64,000 bases of DNA, from positions 193,635 to 257,634 of the forward strand of contig JH720342.1 in the NCBI GenBank assembly GCA_000231825.2, in the 5' to 3' direction. This DNA is from Tetrahymena elliotti 4EA (Eukaryota; Ciliophora; Oligohymenophorea; Hymenostomatida; Tetrahymenidae). A program made the position numbers and the translations under genes. Below are positions 63,401-64,000 of the stretch, one piece after another; the first letter of the stretch is position 1; the number at the start of each line of letters is the position of its first letter. Below the pieces are notes generated by a model. That model had not been told where the DNA came from. It was given only the letters and a program-made list of their open reading frames with translations, and searched no databases.

Positions 63401-64000
63401 CATCATTCCAGCAATTCCATTTAAATTAGTCCAAAAAGTGATAAAACTTGTAACTCCGGGGCCCTTTTTTTAAGGAAATAGAAAATTTAAATAATTTATT
63501 ATGATTAAAGAGAAGGAACTAAACAGGAAAATTCAACTTTGTAAATTTGTCCAGAAATAATAATATTAATAATAAGAATCGAGTATTCTCATAGAAAAAA
63601 TAAGCAAAAGTATTTGGATTATTAAAATGCTTTGGTTTGGTTTTCTATTAAAAGTATAGAATGTAAACAAAGACAGAAAAATAATGCAAAAAGCTTGGAA
63701 AAATAAAAATATTTAAATGTTTGTTTATTATTTAATTAATTGAATGATTGATTTTATTTATGGTATAAACTAAGATGATGAATTCTTATTCAAAAAGTAA
63801 ACCACCCTTTAATGGCTCAATAAGCCAAGCCAAAAAATAAAATATATTCCATCTTTTTTTTACTCAAAATGCTTCAAATTACCATTTTCTATTTTCTTTT
63901 CTTTCTTTATTTATCCCATTTTTCACTAAATCCTTTCACATGTTTTGGAAAGGTTAATGCTTTATTCACTTTTAAGTCTACTTACTTTTTATTCTTCTCT
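60406..64000 (-). CDS. MFS transporter, SLC49/FLVCR-like, 5' end outside the window
   Basis: Exons 63986..64000 (edge fragment, phase 0, donor GTAAGT), 62965..63463 and 60406..61670 with TGA; 593 codons inside the window. The visible part begins near the middle of the N-terminal half. Membrane segments include the run around NLNGIAGMMFAGNFMGSY, LMFLIAFIVSGIGLLLWIFF, a central loop IEREQNFKESVVHLIKNRNY, then helices to SLIYGSVLSFIVKG. ACESVFPIGEGSAVGFLSSV resembles the acidic E..(F/Y)P..E signature of SLC49 transporters, which carry heme, choline or other organic solutes; the substrate is unknown. After the last helix comes a ~260-residue cytoplasmic tail, Asn/Ser-rich with a poly-Asn run and an acidic end (EESEEEDQDDSEKSS), unusual for MFS proteins. 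The 1,294-bp intron holds a 78-bp tandem repeat. Confidence 0.82.
62155..62388. repeat. 78-bp tandem repeat, three copies, inside an MFS intron
   Basis: Units start at 62,155, 62,233 and 62,311 with GCTTTCAAGTGAATCTTTAT and are almost identical; the third diverges only at its end. Unit length is a multiple of three and the minus strand is open across it, but it lies between matched splice sites, so I treat it as intronic. Confidence 0.9.

Noticed and set aside
1..64000. CRISPR arrays, bacterial operons, insertion sequences
   Set aside because: The genome is a ciliate nuclear one; the regular repeats seen are LRR exons, minisatellites or microsatellites, and no transposase or Cas-like frame was found.

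Overview
The window is nuclear DNA of a ciliate, most probably a Tetrahymena-like oligohymenophorean. Every long gene runs through many in-frame TAA and TAG codons that sit where glutamine is expected, and ends only at TGA. The DNA is extremely AT-rich, introns are short GT...AG with AT-rich bodies (mostly about 48-700 bp), and intergenic DNA is almost pure A/T. Standard-code translation therefore breaks nearly every gene. All models below were spliced by hand with TGA as the only stop, and exon phases were checked for consistency.

Layout. 1-894 (-) is the start of a leucine-rich-repeat (LRR) gene; 1.43-3.29 kb (+) is a decayed copy facing away from it. 3.6-5.3 kb (-) is a zinc-finger/coiled-coil protein; 6.6-9.3 kb (-) an RRM protein with an Arg/Ser/Asn-rich tail; 10.4-11.9 kb (+) the tRNA m1A58 methyltransferase catalytic subunit; 12.9-18.6 kb (+) P4-ATPase A. 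A 982-base run of N (18,899-19,880) is followed by two more decayed LRR loci (19.9-23.9 kb, +) and an intact kinase-like/LRR gene (24.4-28.4 kb, -). Next come a tRNA-Lys(CTT) at 29.4 kb, P4-ATPase B (30.0-34.8 kb, +), an unrecognised gene (35.4-36.9 kb, -), P4-ATPase C (38.4-43.4 kb, +), a hybrid histidine kinase of about 1,738 aa (45.0-50.8 kb, +), a putative mitochondrial protein (52.3-55.7 kb, +), a small FUN14/EF-hand membrane protein (57.7-58.1 kb, +), and an MFS transporter (60.4 kb to beyond the window end, -).

Two themes stand out. First, three complete phospholipid-flippase (P4-ATPase) paralogues lie in the same orientation within 31 kb and share some intron positions, a local gene-family expansion. 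Second, stretches that look like non-coding tandem repeats (period roughly 200-340 bp) are LRR genes in which one exon of about 90 bp encodes one LRR, every junction is phase 2, and the introns were duplicated with the exons. One such array is spliced to a degenerate kinase domain and appears intact; three others carry frameshifts or an in-frame TGA and appear to be decaying.
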